Assembly: GCA_910577945.1 (NCBI GenBank)
Contig: CAJTNI010000010.1
Span: forward strand, 4,191 to 68,190
Direction: 5' to 3'
DNA from: an uncultured Christensenella sp.
GTDB taxonomy: Bacteria > Bacillota > Clostridia > Christensenellales > Pumilibacteraceae
Length of the DNA stretch: 64,000 nt
Shown: positions 49,010 through 57,839 of the stretch, piece after piece
Position numbering within the stretch: position 1 is the first letter of the stretch
How the letters are laid out: the number at the start of each line of letters is the position of its first letter
Notes under the pieces: generated by a model
Database searches by the model: none
What the model was told of the DNA's origin: nothing
The model's input: the letters and a program-made list of their open reading frames with translations, nothing else
Translations under genes and position numbers: made by a program

Positions 49010-49894
49010 TCAATCCTTCATGCCCGACATGGCGAGCGATTGAACGAAGTATTTTTGGCACGCGATATATATAACTATAATGGGAATGCTGCTGATAACC
49101 GCGCCCGCCATTACCAGCGGGTAGTCGGGCATGCGCTGCATGTTGTCGTTGATTTGCGCGAGCAACGCTTGCAGCGTCAGCCAATTCGACCCCGACAGGT
49201 ACAGCGACGGCGCAAAGTAGTCGTTCCATATCCCCAAGAACCAAAACACCACCTGCGCGGCTATCGCGGGGAACATCGACGGCAGCATGATTCTCACAAA
49301 TATGCCAAACCAGCTCGCACCGTCCACCCGTCCCGCCTCGATTAGCGCCGACGGCACCGATTTCAGGTACTGAATGAAAAAGAACATCATGCTCACGTTG
49401 CCGAACAGCCCGGGTATGATAAGCGGCAGCGGCGTGCCCACCCAGCCAATTGCCGAAAACGCGCGGTACTGCGGCAGCATGAGCGCGGCGTACGGCACCA
49501 TCATGCCGCTCATCAAAAACAACAGCCAAAACCGCTTATGCGGCAGCCGCATTTTCGCAAACGCGAACGCCGCAAGCGCTGTGACGAACGTTCCCGCGGG
49601 AACGACGGCAAGCTCCAAAAACACGGTGTTCAGCATTGCGCGAACAAAGCTCGGGTCTTGGTCGGTCAAGGCGAAATAGCTGTCGAGCTTGAACGTTTCG
49701 GGGAACAGCTTGATTTCCATCGACATGGCTTCGAGCCGACCTTTAAACGACGTGAGTATCATCCATGCGTACGGAAACACCGTTATGAACGCGACAGCCG
49801 CCACGAGCGCCCACACGATTATCGCGCGAATCACCCTGCCCGTCCTGTTATGCTTGACCTTTTTCGGTCTCAATGCTTTGGTTAAAGGACTCAA
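49010..49894 (-). CDS. Carbohydrate ABC transporter permease (MalG/CUT1 type)
   Basis: 294 residues with six helices. The start is the TTG at 49894 (SPLTKALRPKKVKHNRTGRV), chosen because GGGAGG lies six bases upstream and no ATG is available; the frame further upstream is a shadow. The ATPase-contact loop is IEAGRVDGASWFGIFVRIML, followed by WNDYFAPSLYL, both typical of the second permease of CUT1 oligosaccharide importers. The end SLAMSGMKD is also standard (usually GAVKG). No ATPase gene is in the cluster: CUT1 systems of Firmicutes commonly use a shared MsmK-type ATPase encoded elsewhere. Confidence 0.92.
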   Translation of the reverse strand: MSPLTKALRPKKVKHNRTGRVIRAIIVWALVAAVAFITVFPYAWMILTSFKGRLEAMSMEIKLFPETFKLDSYFALTDQDPSFVRAMLNTVFLELAVVPAGTFVTALAAFAFAKMRLPHKRFWLLFLMSGMMVPYAALMLPQYRAFSAIGWVGTPLPLIIPGLFGNVSMMFFFIQYLKSVPSALIEAGRVDGASWFGIFVRIMLPSMFPAIAAQVVFWFLGIWNDYFAPSLYLSGSNWLTLQALLAQINDNMQRMPDYPLVMAGAVISSIPIIVIYIACQKYFVQSLAMSGMKD

Positions 49895-49931
49895 AAATCG
49901 CCTCCCGTGATGTAAACGCCCGCGCCGCGCG

Positions 49932-50840
49932 CTAGTCCTCGTACACCCATTTATCGGATATCTTAAACTGCACGAACGTGATAAGCATGATGAACGCCGC
50001 AAGTATGAGCGACGCCGCGCTCGCAAGCCCCTGCTTGCCCGTGTTGATGCCGTACTGCCATATAAAGTACACTATCGTCTGCGCGCCCGGCGCGCCCGCC
50101 GCAAAAACCTGCGCGTCCGCGTACGACTGCAAACCGCCGATTACGCCCGTGATAAGCATGTAGAACATTGTCGGCGTGATGAGCGGCAGCGTGATTTTAA
50201 AGAACTTGCGCGCCGCCGACGCGCCGTCTATGTCCGCCGCCTCGTAATAGCTGGCAGGTATTGCGAGCATGCCCGCGAGGCAAAGTATCATCGTTCCGCC
50301 CATGCCCGACCAAGTGTTCTTTATTATTATCGCTATCTTGATAAGCCAGCCGTTGCTGTACCAGGGCACGGTCGCGCCGAGTATGCCGTTTATCAAGCCG
50401 TATTCGGGATTGAACAGGTATCGGAACACCAGGTTAATCGCGACGACGCTTGTCACCGACGGCAGGTAGAACAGAACCTGAAACAGCTTGTTGCTCCGCC
50501 TAATCGCCTTCGCCTGCAACAGCGCCGCGAGCGCAAGCCCCACCGCTATGCCGATAGGCACGCCCAACAGCATAAACACGGTGTTGCCGATTGCGCGGAA
50601 AAACGCCACCGAATATATCTTGCTCGAAAACAAATCGACGAAGTTTTGAAACCCCAAAAAGATATATTCCTCGCGAAACACGTTATAGTCCATCATGGAA
50701 AACACGAACACCGCGACGAGCGTAAACAGCGTAAAAATCATAAACCCCGTCACGGGCAGCGCTATAAACAGCCGCGCCGTGCGCCGCTCGCTCTTGTGCA
50801 AATCCGTCTTTTTGCTTCCGTGCCTTCGCGTCGCCGTCAT
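49932..50840 (-). CDS. Carbohydrate ABC transporter permease (MalF/UgpA type)
   Basis: 302 residues with six helices, partner of the MalG-type permease. The N-terminus is basic and cytoplasmic (SKKTDLHKSERRTARLF). The EAA loop YEAADIDGASAARKFFKITL and then PLITPTMFYMLITGVIGGLQ are characteristic of this subfamily. It starts one base after the stop of the binding-protein gene, with AAGGG upstream. Gene order binding protein - MalF type - MalG type is the usual CUT1 order. The substrate is presumably the oligosaccharide released by the GH43 and GH31 surface enzymes. Confidence 0.93.
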   Translation of the reverse strand: MTATRRHGSKKTDLHKSERRTARLFIALPVTGFMIFTLFTLVAVFVFSMMDYNVFREEYIFLGFQNFVDLFSSKIYSVAFFRAIGNTVFMLLGVPIGIAVGLALAALLQAKAIRRSNKLFQVLFYLPSVTSVVAINLVFRYLFNPEYGLINGILGATVPWYSNGWLIKIAIIIKNTWSGMGGTMILCLAGMLAIPASYYEAADIDGASAARKFFKITLPLITPTMFYMLITGVIGGLQSYADAQVFAAGAPGAQTIVYFIWQYGINTGKQGLASAASLILAAFIMLITFVQFKISDKWVYED

Positions 50841-50841
50841 A

Positions 50842-52251
50842 TCAACCCTTCCATCTTTCGTTCATGATATCGAGGTCGTTTTGTAAATCGTTTCGATACG
50901 CTTCGAGCTTGGTTTTGATAAGCGCCGCATCCGTCGCGCGCCACAAATCCTCCTCCGCCAAGTACGACAAAAGGTTGTCCTTCCACGTGCCGTCGTACGT
51001 ATAGTACAGCGGGCGCGTCTTGCTGCTAATCCTGTCGTCCGCCGCGCTTTCGTAAAGCCCTATGCTGTTGGTATTGCCGTCTATCACGTCAACGAACAGC
51101 GAACGGTGCTCGGGCTGGACCTTCCACTCCGCGGAAATGAAATCGGTCTTTGCCATATCCATGAGGTTGGGCACTTGCTGACCGAGCTCCAAAGCCTTTC
51201 TCTGGCACGACTCGCTCATGCTCAGCCACTTGGCAAAATCGACGGCAACGTCCCGCTTTTTGGTTTTGGCGGAAACGCCGTAGCACATAGAGCCCGCAAA
51301 CGTGACCGACTGCGCGTCGGGATTTTTGCCGTTGTACGGCACGGGGCAAATATCGTACTCGATATCGTAATTCCAAAAATCGGCGTTATCCCACGGTCCC
51401 ATCCAGGTAAAAATCGTTTTGCCGTTGAAAAAGCGCGTGTACGCGTCCGTCGCGCCGCTCATGTCCGCCGACGGCATGACCTTGTCCACCGTCGCGAGCT
51501 GAATATTGAACACGACCGCGTCGATAAAGTTGTCGTCTATCCTTTGCTCGGACGCGTCGTCCGTGAAATAATTGGCGGCGTTGCTGTAAAGCGCGGCGTC
51601 CATTTCGTAATACGGAATGCCGTACAGGTCGGTCTCGCCGCGCGTAAGGTCTTTCAGCAAGCCGCGGAACTCATCCCAGGTCATGGGGTCGGTCGGGTCG
51701 AGCAGCTCGTACACGTCGGCGCGGTCAAGCCCGTTTTTGTCGATTTGCTTTTCCAAAAGCTTTTTGTTGTAGGTCAGGCAAACCGGTCCCAAATCCTTGG
51801 GAAAGCCGTAAAGACTGCCGCTGCCCAAGCTCTTGGTCTGCGCATCGTACCGATACTCGTTTATCGCCGCGGGCCACACCGCGTTAAGCTCCGCCTCGCT
51901 CACCGACCCGTCCAAATCGAGCATAACTCCCGCGTCCGCCCACGCCGCAAAATCGGTGTCGGGCATAAAGAATACGTCGGGCTTTTTGCGCTCGGCTTGG
52001 AATTTGCCCATGTAAATGCTCGACTCGTAATGCGTCGGCGCGACGGTCACGCCGGGGTGCTCGTCCTCGTATTGCGCAATCAACTGCTCGTAAACCGCGA
52101 CCTCCGCGGGCGAGCCCCAAAACCAAAACGTTATCTTGTTGGGGTCGGAGCTTTCCGTATCGCCGCACGCCGCAACGCCGCTCAACGCCGCCGCGACGGA
52201 CGCGCCCAACGCCGCGATTTTCATCATGCTTGTGCTTCGCTTATTTTTCAT
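50842..52251 (-). CDS. Carbohydrate ABC transporter substrate-binding lipoprotein
   Basis: 469 residues starting MKNKRSTSMMKIAALG; GGGAGG lies five bases before this ATG. Lipoprotein signal peptide ending GVAACGD. The mature protein has the family 1 solute-binding fold: KITFWFWGSPAEVAVYEQLI, YEDEHPGVTV, VFFMPDTDFAAWADAGVMLDL, LYGFPKDLGPVCLTYNKKLL and ISFTWMGPWD-like IFTWMGPWDNADFW. Aromatic residues likely to stack on sugar rings are abundant. It is the second gene of the operon, after the YesL-like membrane protein. Sequence does not reveal the oligosaccharide. Confidence 0.92.
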   Translation of the reverse strand: MKNKRSTSMMKIAALGASVAAALSGVAACGDTESSDPNKITFWFWGSPAEVAVYEQLIAQYEDEHPGVTVAPTHYESSIYMGKFQAERKKPDVFFMPDTDFAAWADAGVMLDLDGSVSEAELNAVWPAAINEYRYDAQTKSLGSGSLYGFPKDLGPVCLTYNKKLLEKQIDKNGLDRADVYELLDPTDPMTWDEFRGLLKDLTRGETDLYGIPYYEMDAALYSNAANYFTDDASEQRIDDNFIDAVVFNIQLATVDKVMPSADMSGATDAYTRFFNGKTIFTWMGPWDNADFWNYDIEYDICPVPYNGKNPDAQSVTFAGSMCYGVSAKTKKRDVAVDFAKWLSMSESCQRKALELGQQVPNLMDMAKTDFISAEWKVQPEHRSLFVDVIDGNTNSIGLYESAADDRISSKTRPLYYTYDGTWKDNLLSYLAEEDLWRATDAALIKTKLEAYRNDLQNDLDIMNERWKG

Positions 52252-52299
52252 GTGTGCCTCCCGTGATTGTTTTATAAACAAGCTGCGGCATTCGCCGAG

Positions 52300-53109
52300 C
52301 TATTTTGCCGTTGCGTCCGCCGCGCCGCCCGCGACGATATCGTCCGCGCCGAGCGCGACCTGCTCCACGACCTCCGACCGCCCTATCACGCCGTCGAAAA
52401 ACCGCTTGCCGTACCAAAGCCAAAATATAATTCCGAACGCCGTACCCAAAACCGAATACGTCGTCCACAACACCAACTGCGCGATAAACGGAGTAAGCGC
52501 GCATGCCGCAATGGGCAACGCGCAAAGCACGGTAACGCCTATCGTTCGGAACGTGCGCATAAAATACAGCCTGAACGCGTTGCCGAGCGCGGCGCGCAGC
52601 GTTTCGTCGTAGTACGCGCACTCTACCGCCGCCAAGCACATTGCGGGAACGAGCACCGCCGCCTGTATGACCGACGCCGCTATCCCCGCGCCGTACAGCA
52701 AGCCCGCGCCTATGTACGAATATAGCGTCGGCGTAATCACGGCGAGCGACAGCGACAACCATATAATAAAAGCGAACAGCAAATACTTTAAGCCGTTTTT
52801 TCGTATCCCTGCGCCGAATCGCTTGCGTACGTCCATGTTTCCGTCCACGAGCATGCTTTTATAGCAATACAGCGCGCCCGCAAGCCCGATTGAATATACG
52901 AGCATGCACGGCAGCATGCCGACAGACGCGAGCACGACGCCGCCGCCCACCGCGCTCGACGCCGCGCGCAAGACGGCAGAATAGCATTGACAAACGACCG
53001 TCCAGGCGATAAACGGCAACGCGAACGGCAACGCGAGCGCGTTGCAGCTCACTATCGCCGACTTGCACAACCATACGTTATTCAACCATTTATGCCCGTG
53101 CCCCAACAC
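52300..53109 (-). CDS. YesL-like (DUF624) membrane protein
   Basis: 269 residues with about six hydrophobic segments (for example LALPFALPFIAWTVVC, LLFAFIIWLSLSLAVITPTL, AGIAASVIQAAVLVPAMC). The weak similarity to the YesL/DUF624 family and the position in front of a CUT1 sugar transporter, where YesL proteins are commonly found, are the grounds for the call. Their function is unknown; an accessory role in sugar uptake is assumed. It is the first gene of the large glycan operon, 45 bp after the expected start of transcription and divergent from the ArsR-type regulator. The gap to the binding-protein gene is 48 bp. Confidence 0.55.
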   Translation of the reverse strand: MLGHGHKWLNNVWLCKSAIVSCNALALPFALPFIAWTVVCQCYSAVLRAASSAVGGGVVLASVGMLPCMLVYSIGLAGALYCYKSMLVDGNMDVRKRFGAGIRKNGLKYLLFAFIIWLSLSLAVITPTLYSYIGAGLLYGAGIAASVIQAAVLVPAMCLAAVECAYYDETLRAALGNAFRLYFMRTFRTIGVTVLCALPIAACALTPFIAQLVLWTTYSVLGTAFGIIFWLWYGKRFFDGVIGRSEVVEQVALGADDIVAGGAADATAK

Positions 53110-53160
53110 TTTATCCTCCGCTTAATCGAGCTTTTCGATATCGAAAATTCCCGTGTTTAT

Positions 53161-53190
53161 ATTCTAGCATTCGCTTTTTCTTAATGTCAA
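53161..53190 (-). promoter_or_regulatory. Sigma-A promoter of the YesL-ABC-CBM9-GH43-GH2 operon
   Basis: Minus strand TTGACA (53190-53185), 18-bp spacer, TAGAAT (53166-53161). The palindrome at 53225-53246 lies about 35-55 bp upstream of this -35 box, the same distance as at the GH31 promoter. Confidence 0.8.
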
Positions 53191-53224
53191 TACGCATTAT
53201 CTTTGCTTGCAATTTCCCGTCGTG

Positions 53225-53246
53225 AATTACAATATATATTGTAATT
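53225..53246. promoter_or_regulatory. Perfect 22-bp palindrome between the ArsR-type gene and the glycan operon
   Basis: AATTACAATAT / ATATTGTAATT, perfect over 22 bp (24 with the flanking G and C). It stands between two divergent consensus promoters. A close copy lies at the GH31 promoter, which marks it as the binding site of the regulator encoded here. Confidence 0.75.
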
Positions 53247-53270
53247 CAACGACACATTCGCGCATAAATA

Positions 53271-53299
53271 TTGACATTCTTCAATAGATACGATATAAT
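53271..53299 (+). promoter_or_regulatory. Consensus sigma-A promoter of the ArsR-type regulator
   Basis: Perfect TTGACA (53271-53276), 17-bp spacer, perfect TATAAT (53294-53299) on the plus strand. Confidence 0.85.
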
Positions 53300-53337
53300 T
53301 ACGGCGTAGATAAAAATAATAAATACGAGGTGGGACG

Positions 53338-54348
53338 ATGTCGCAGGAGAAATCGCGTTTAAAGCTGCTCACGTTATACGACAGCGAGGAGCAAATCGCC
53401 AAGGTCGCGCAGGCGCTGTCGGTCAAAACGCGCAGAGACATAATCAAGATAATAAGCAAAGCGCCGTGCTGTATCAACGATATCGCATGGAAGCTCAATA
53501 TTCCCGTGTCTACGGCGTCCTTTCACGTCAAGACGCTCGTGGACGCGAACATTTTGCGTTACACCTCGTCCAACAACAAGCGCGGCAACGAAAAGCTGGT
53601 GTCGCTGAATATAGTCATGTTCAACCTGCTGCTGGACAGAGACTCGACGACGGTGTTCGACAACGTGCAAATGATAAGCGTACCCATCGGCAGCTACACC
53701 TCGTACAAAGCCGAGCCGACGTGCGGCATAAACACGCCGAACGGCGTACTGATAATAGAGGACACGCCGATTATGTTCTCGTCGCCGCAGCGGTTCGAGG
53801 CGGGACACATTTGGTTGAAGTGCGGGTATTTGGAATACGCCGTGCCGCTTCTCAACTATTCGGGCTCGCGGTCGATAGGCACAAACACGCTGTACGACAA
53901 GCGCGCCATTCGCTCGGTAAGTTTCAGGTTCGAGCTGTGCAGCGAGACGGCAATGTACGACCACGACTGCAAAAGCAATATCACCTTTTCGGTCAACGGC
54001 TTGGAGGCGTGCACGTTTTTGAGCACGGGCGATTTCGGCGAGCACCGCGGCAGACTCAATCCCGATTGGTATCCGAGCACGGACTCGCAATACGGGCTGC
54101 TGTATAATATCGACGTGCGCTACGACGGCACGTATCTCAACGAAAAGCGCGTGTCGGAAATCACCGTAGACGACTTGAATCTCGTAAACAACGACGTGTT
54201 GGTTTTTCGCATAGAAGTAAAGCCCGACGCGAAGCACGTGGGCGGGTTCAATCTTTTCGGAAAGACGTTCGGCGACTATCCGCAGGATATCGACATAGCG
54301 ATAACGTATCAAAACGTTCAAAAAGTACGGGATGGCGACCGCGGTTGA
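53338..54348 (+). CDS. ArsR-type HTH regulator with large C-terminal beta-domain, glycan operon regulator
   Basis: 336 residues. Residues about 18-95 form an ArsR-type winged helix (KVAQALSVKTRRDIIKIISK, INDIAWKLNIPVSTASFHVK, TLVDANILRYT). The remaining 240 residues are far longer than the tail of a normal ArsR protein and are predicted beta-rich (HIWLKCGYLEYAVPLLN, SVSFRFELCSETA, NITFSVNGLEACTFLSTGDF, YDVRYDGTYLNEK-like segments), resembling a jelly-roll sugar-binding fold. No Cys metal-binding pattern is seen. AGGTGG precedes the ATG. It is divergent from the eight-gene glycan operon and has a perfect palindrome in front. I infer that the C-terminal domain senses an oligosaccharide. Confidence 0.8.
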   Translation: MSQEKSRLKLLTLYDSEEQIAKVAQALSVKTRRDIIKIISKAPCCINDIAWKLNIPVSTASFHVKTLVDANILRYTSSNNKRGNEKLVSLNIVMFNLLLDRDSTTVFDNVQMISVPIGSYTSYKAEPTCGINTPNGVLIIEDTPIMFSSPQRFEAGHIWLKCGYLEYAVPLLNYSGSRSIGTNTLYDKRAIRSVSFRFELCSETAMYDHDCKSNITFSVNGLEACTFLSTGDFGEHRGRLNPDWYPSTDSQYGLLYNIDVRYDGTYLNEKRVSEITVDDLNLVNNDVLVFRIEVKPDAKHVGGFNLFGKTFGDYPQDIDIAITYQNVQKVRDGDRG

Positions 54349-54493
54349 ACACATATTAACGGGCAAATTACGGTCTATACGCGCGACGTCGTAGCCTCGG
54401 CGCTACTGCGAGCGAGTTTAACGCCGATAGAGCCGAAAACAGTCCGTTCGGGTGTGTCCGACTGCGGTCGCTACCCCGTAGATGACGGCAAGC

Positions 54494-54533
54494 AAAAACC
54501 GCCCCTCGTCGATTTAATGACGAAGGGCGGTTT
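54494..54533 (-). terminator. Rho-independent terminator of the gal operon (may also serve the regulator gene)
   Basis: Minus-strand stem AACCGCCCTTCGTC / GACGAGGGGCGGTT (54533-54496) followed by TTTTTGC. On the plus strand it is followed by TTTATTG and may act weakly for the ArsR-type gene. The rest of 54349-54493 holds nothing I can name. Confidence 0.8.
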
Positions 54534-54547
54534 ATTGTAGTCAGGCT

Positions 54548-55531
54548 TTACGCTATCGAGAACTCGAACTCGGTAGTATTGTCGTACGGCTCGTCGGGCG
54601 TGCAAATGCCGCAATCGTCGGGGCATTGATGCACTCCGTCGGGGTGATACTCGGTCTCGAAGCACGTGGACATGTATCCTTCGAAATTGTCGCCGAACAC
54701 CACCAAGCACGGGTACGTCGTGCGCACCTGCATTTTTATGCCGCTGAGCGCCGAGTACAGCGAGCACGCCACGCTGTCCGTGCCGCGCGCGTCGAGGAAA
54801 AACGGGTGGTCGTATCCGCAGGTGTGGCGCTGTACGCTCTCGTCCTTTACGTACTCGCCCATCTTGTGCGGCGTGCGGAAATCGAACTGCGGCGCGACCT
54901 TTGCGATATCGCGCACAATCAGCCGCTCGTCGAGCACGCCCACGCGCGACGCGTTTATGTAAACGTCCTGTACGGACACGGGCTCGCGCAAATCGCCCGA
55001 CATATTGAAATACGCGTGATTGGTGAGGTTGAGCAGCGTTTTGCAGTCGGGGCGCGCGAAATACCGTATCGCGAGCTTGTTTTCGCGCTCGTATACGCGG
55101 TACGTAACGGCGACGGCGACGTTGCCGAAATACCCGCCCTCGCCGTCGGGGCTGTCATAAGCGAACTCGACCTCTGTATATTCCTCGCCGCGCCGCGTTT
55201 TCATAGAAAACGCCTTGGTGTGAAAGCCCGTGCCGCCGCCGTGCAGATTGTCCGCGCCGTGGTTGTTCACTTCCAGCGAAGCGACGCGCCCGTCTATCTC
55301 GAAGCGCGCGTTCTCTATGCGCCCCGCCGTGCGGCCTATCGTCAAGCCGTGATATCCCGCGCCGTACCCGCCCGCGGCAAGCTTTGTCACCTCGCGGCTT
55401 GCGCCGTCGCGGTCGGGCGCTTTTATGCTCATTATCCCCGCGCCGAGCGCGCACAGCTTGACGGTCAGCCCCGTCGAATTGCTAAGCTCTACGGTCGCGT
55501 ATTTCCCGAATTTTCCGTCGGTTATTTTCAT
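54548..55531 (-). CDS. galM: Aldose 1-epimerase (galactose mutarotase)
   Basis: 327 residues. Converts beta-D-galactose to the alpha form used by galactokinase. Family blocks: GAGIMSIKAPDRDG, the first His in GLTIGRTAGRIENARF...LEVNNHGADNLHGGGTGFHTK, the catalytic His in LLNLTNHAYFNM, and near the C-terminus the catalytic Glu in CFETEYHPDGV (in place of the usual ETQxFPDA). GGAGGG precedes the ATG by eight bases. It is the last gene of galT-galK-galE-galM, 96 bp after galE. The sequence after the Glu (CPDDCGICTPDEPYDN) has three Cys within 12 residues of the active site, which is not typical of the family and could be a small variation. Confidence 0.9.
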   Translation of the reverse strand: MKITDGKFGKYATVELSNSTGLTVKLCALGAGIMSIKAPDRDGASREVTKLAAGGYGAGYHGLTIGRTAGRIENARFEIDGRVASLEVNNHGADNLHGGGTGFHTKAFSMKTRRGEEYTEVEFAYDSPDGEGGYFGNVAVAVTYRVYERENKLAIRYFARPDCKTLLNLTNHAYFNMSGDLREPVSVQDVYINASRVGVLDERLIVRDIAKVAPQFDFRTPHKMGEYVKDESVQRHTCGYDHPFFLDARGTDSVACSLYSALSGIKMQVRTTYPCLVVFGDNFEGYMSTCFETEYHPDGVHQCPDDCGICTPDEPYDNTTEFEFSIA

Positions 55532-55627
55532 TGCGTTTCCCTCCGTTTGTTTTTTTGCGTCGTTTCACGGCGCGCCGATTACATGCGCGCCCGAATAATC
55601 GGTTTGCCGTCAATCGTGCGTCGCCGA

Positions 55628-56641
<1,014 letters not shown>

Positions 56642-56693
56642 ATCACACCTCCGAATGGAAATTATTTACAGTCGTTACGATTTTTCAAACGCA

Positions 56694-57839
56694 TTAAAGC
56701 TTTGTAATCGTTATGCCGTCGCCGACGCGCGTTTCGTACACCTCTGCGTCGTATCCCGTCGCCGCCTTGTACTTTTCGAGCACGTGTTTTTTGAAATCCT
56801 CCACGCCGTCCGTTTTGACAAGCGACACCGTACAGCCGCCGAATCCGCCGCCCGTCATTCTCGACCCGAGGCACGCGGGGTGGCTTTGCGCCGCAAACGC
56901 GAGCGCGTCCAGCTCCTTGCCGGTCACCTCGTACAGTTCTTTGAGCGATTTATGCGAAGCGTCGAGCAACGCGCCCAGCTTAACCATGTCGCCCGACTTC
57001 ATGGCGTCGGTCGCCGCCGCCACGCGCGCGCATTCGTCCACGACGTGCTTGGCGCGCGCGTACACGTTTGCCGACAGCACGGTCTTGTGCTTTTCCAAAT
57101 CGGCGGCGGTAAGCTCCGCCAAACAGCCGATGCCCGTAAGCGGCGCAAGCAGCGCGAGCGCGGTTTCGGTCTCCGCCCTGCGCTCGTTGTACTTGCTCTC
57201 GACGAGGCTGTGCGGCTTTTTGCAGTTGATAATAACGAGCGAGCAATCGCCCGTATCGAGCGGCACGTATTCACAATCGAGCGTGGCACAGTCGAGCAGC
57301 AACGCGTGCCCCGCCTTGCCGCACGCCGACGTGTATTGGTCCATAACGCCGCAGTTTACGCCCACGTACTCGCGCTCCGCCGCCTGCGCCGCAAGCGCGA
57401 TTTTGACCGCGTCCACGGGCGCGCCCGTAATCGCGCACATAGCCGCAATCGTAGACACCTCGATAGCCGCCGACGACGACAGCCCGCTCCCGAACGGAAC
57501 GGTGCAGTCGTGCAGCATGTCGCAGCCCGCCAGCGGCAGCCCCGCGCGCTTGCCCATGAGCAGGCTTCCCGCCTGATAGTTGCCGTACTCGATATACTTG
57601 TAGTCGTCGAGCTTATCGAGGTCGAGCGACACCTCGCAGTCGAGCGTCGTCCATTTGAGATTGACGAAATTCGTGCCGTTGGGGCGCACGTACACGGTGT
57701 TGCACAGCGCGAGCGCCGCGGGAAACACCTTGCCGCCGCAGTAATCGACGTGCTCGCCGATAATATTCACGCGGCCAGCCGCGCTCACCTTGAACGCGTA
57801 TTCGCGCTCCGCTTTTTTCAAAAGCTCCGTTCTTGTCAT
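56694..57839 (-). CDS. galK: Galactokinase
   Basis: 381 residues. Phosphorylates alpha-D-galactose with ATP. The start MTRTELLKKAEREYAF has AAGGTG six bases upstream; its ATG shares one base with the galT stop (TAATG), so translation is coupled. GHMP-kinase motifs: the galactose-binding GRVNIIGEHVDYCGGKVFP, the ATP loop TVPFGSGLSSSAAIEVS and the C-terminal MTGGGFGGCTVSLV. The catalytic Asp is in CGVMDQYTSACGK. The longer open frame upstream is a shadow of galT. Confidence 0.96.
   Translation of the reverse strand: MTRTELLKKAEREYAFKVSAAGRVNIIGEHVDYCGGKVFPAALALCNTVYVRPNGTNFVNLKWTTLDCEVSLDLDKLDDYKYIEYGNYQAGSLLMGKRAGLPLAGCDMLHDCTVPFGSGLSSSAAIEVSTIAAMCAITGAPVDAVKIALAAQAAEREYVGVNCGVMDQYTSACGKAGHALLLDCATLDCEYVPLDTGDCSLVIINCKKPHSLVESKYNERRAETETALALLAPLTGIGCLAELTAADLEKHKTVLSANVYARAKHVVDECARVAAATDAMKSGDMVKLGALLDASHKSLKELYEVTGKELDALAFAAQSHPACLGSRMTGGGFGGCTVSLVKTDGVEDFKKHVLEKYKAATGYDAEVYETRVGDGITITKL

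Noticed and set aside
48978..49529. N-terminal extension of the CBM9 lipoprotein
   Set aside because: It is a shadow of the MalG-type permease; the signal peptide begins at 48977.
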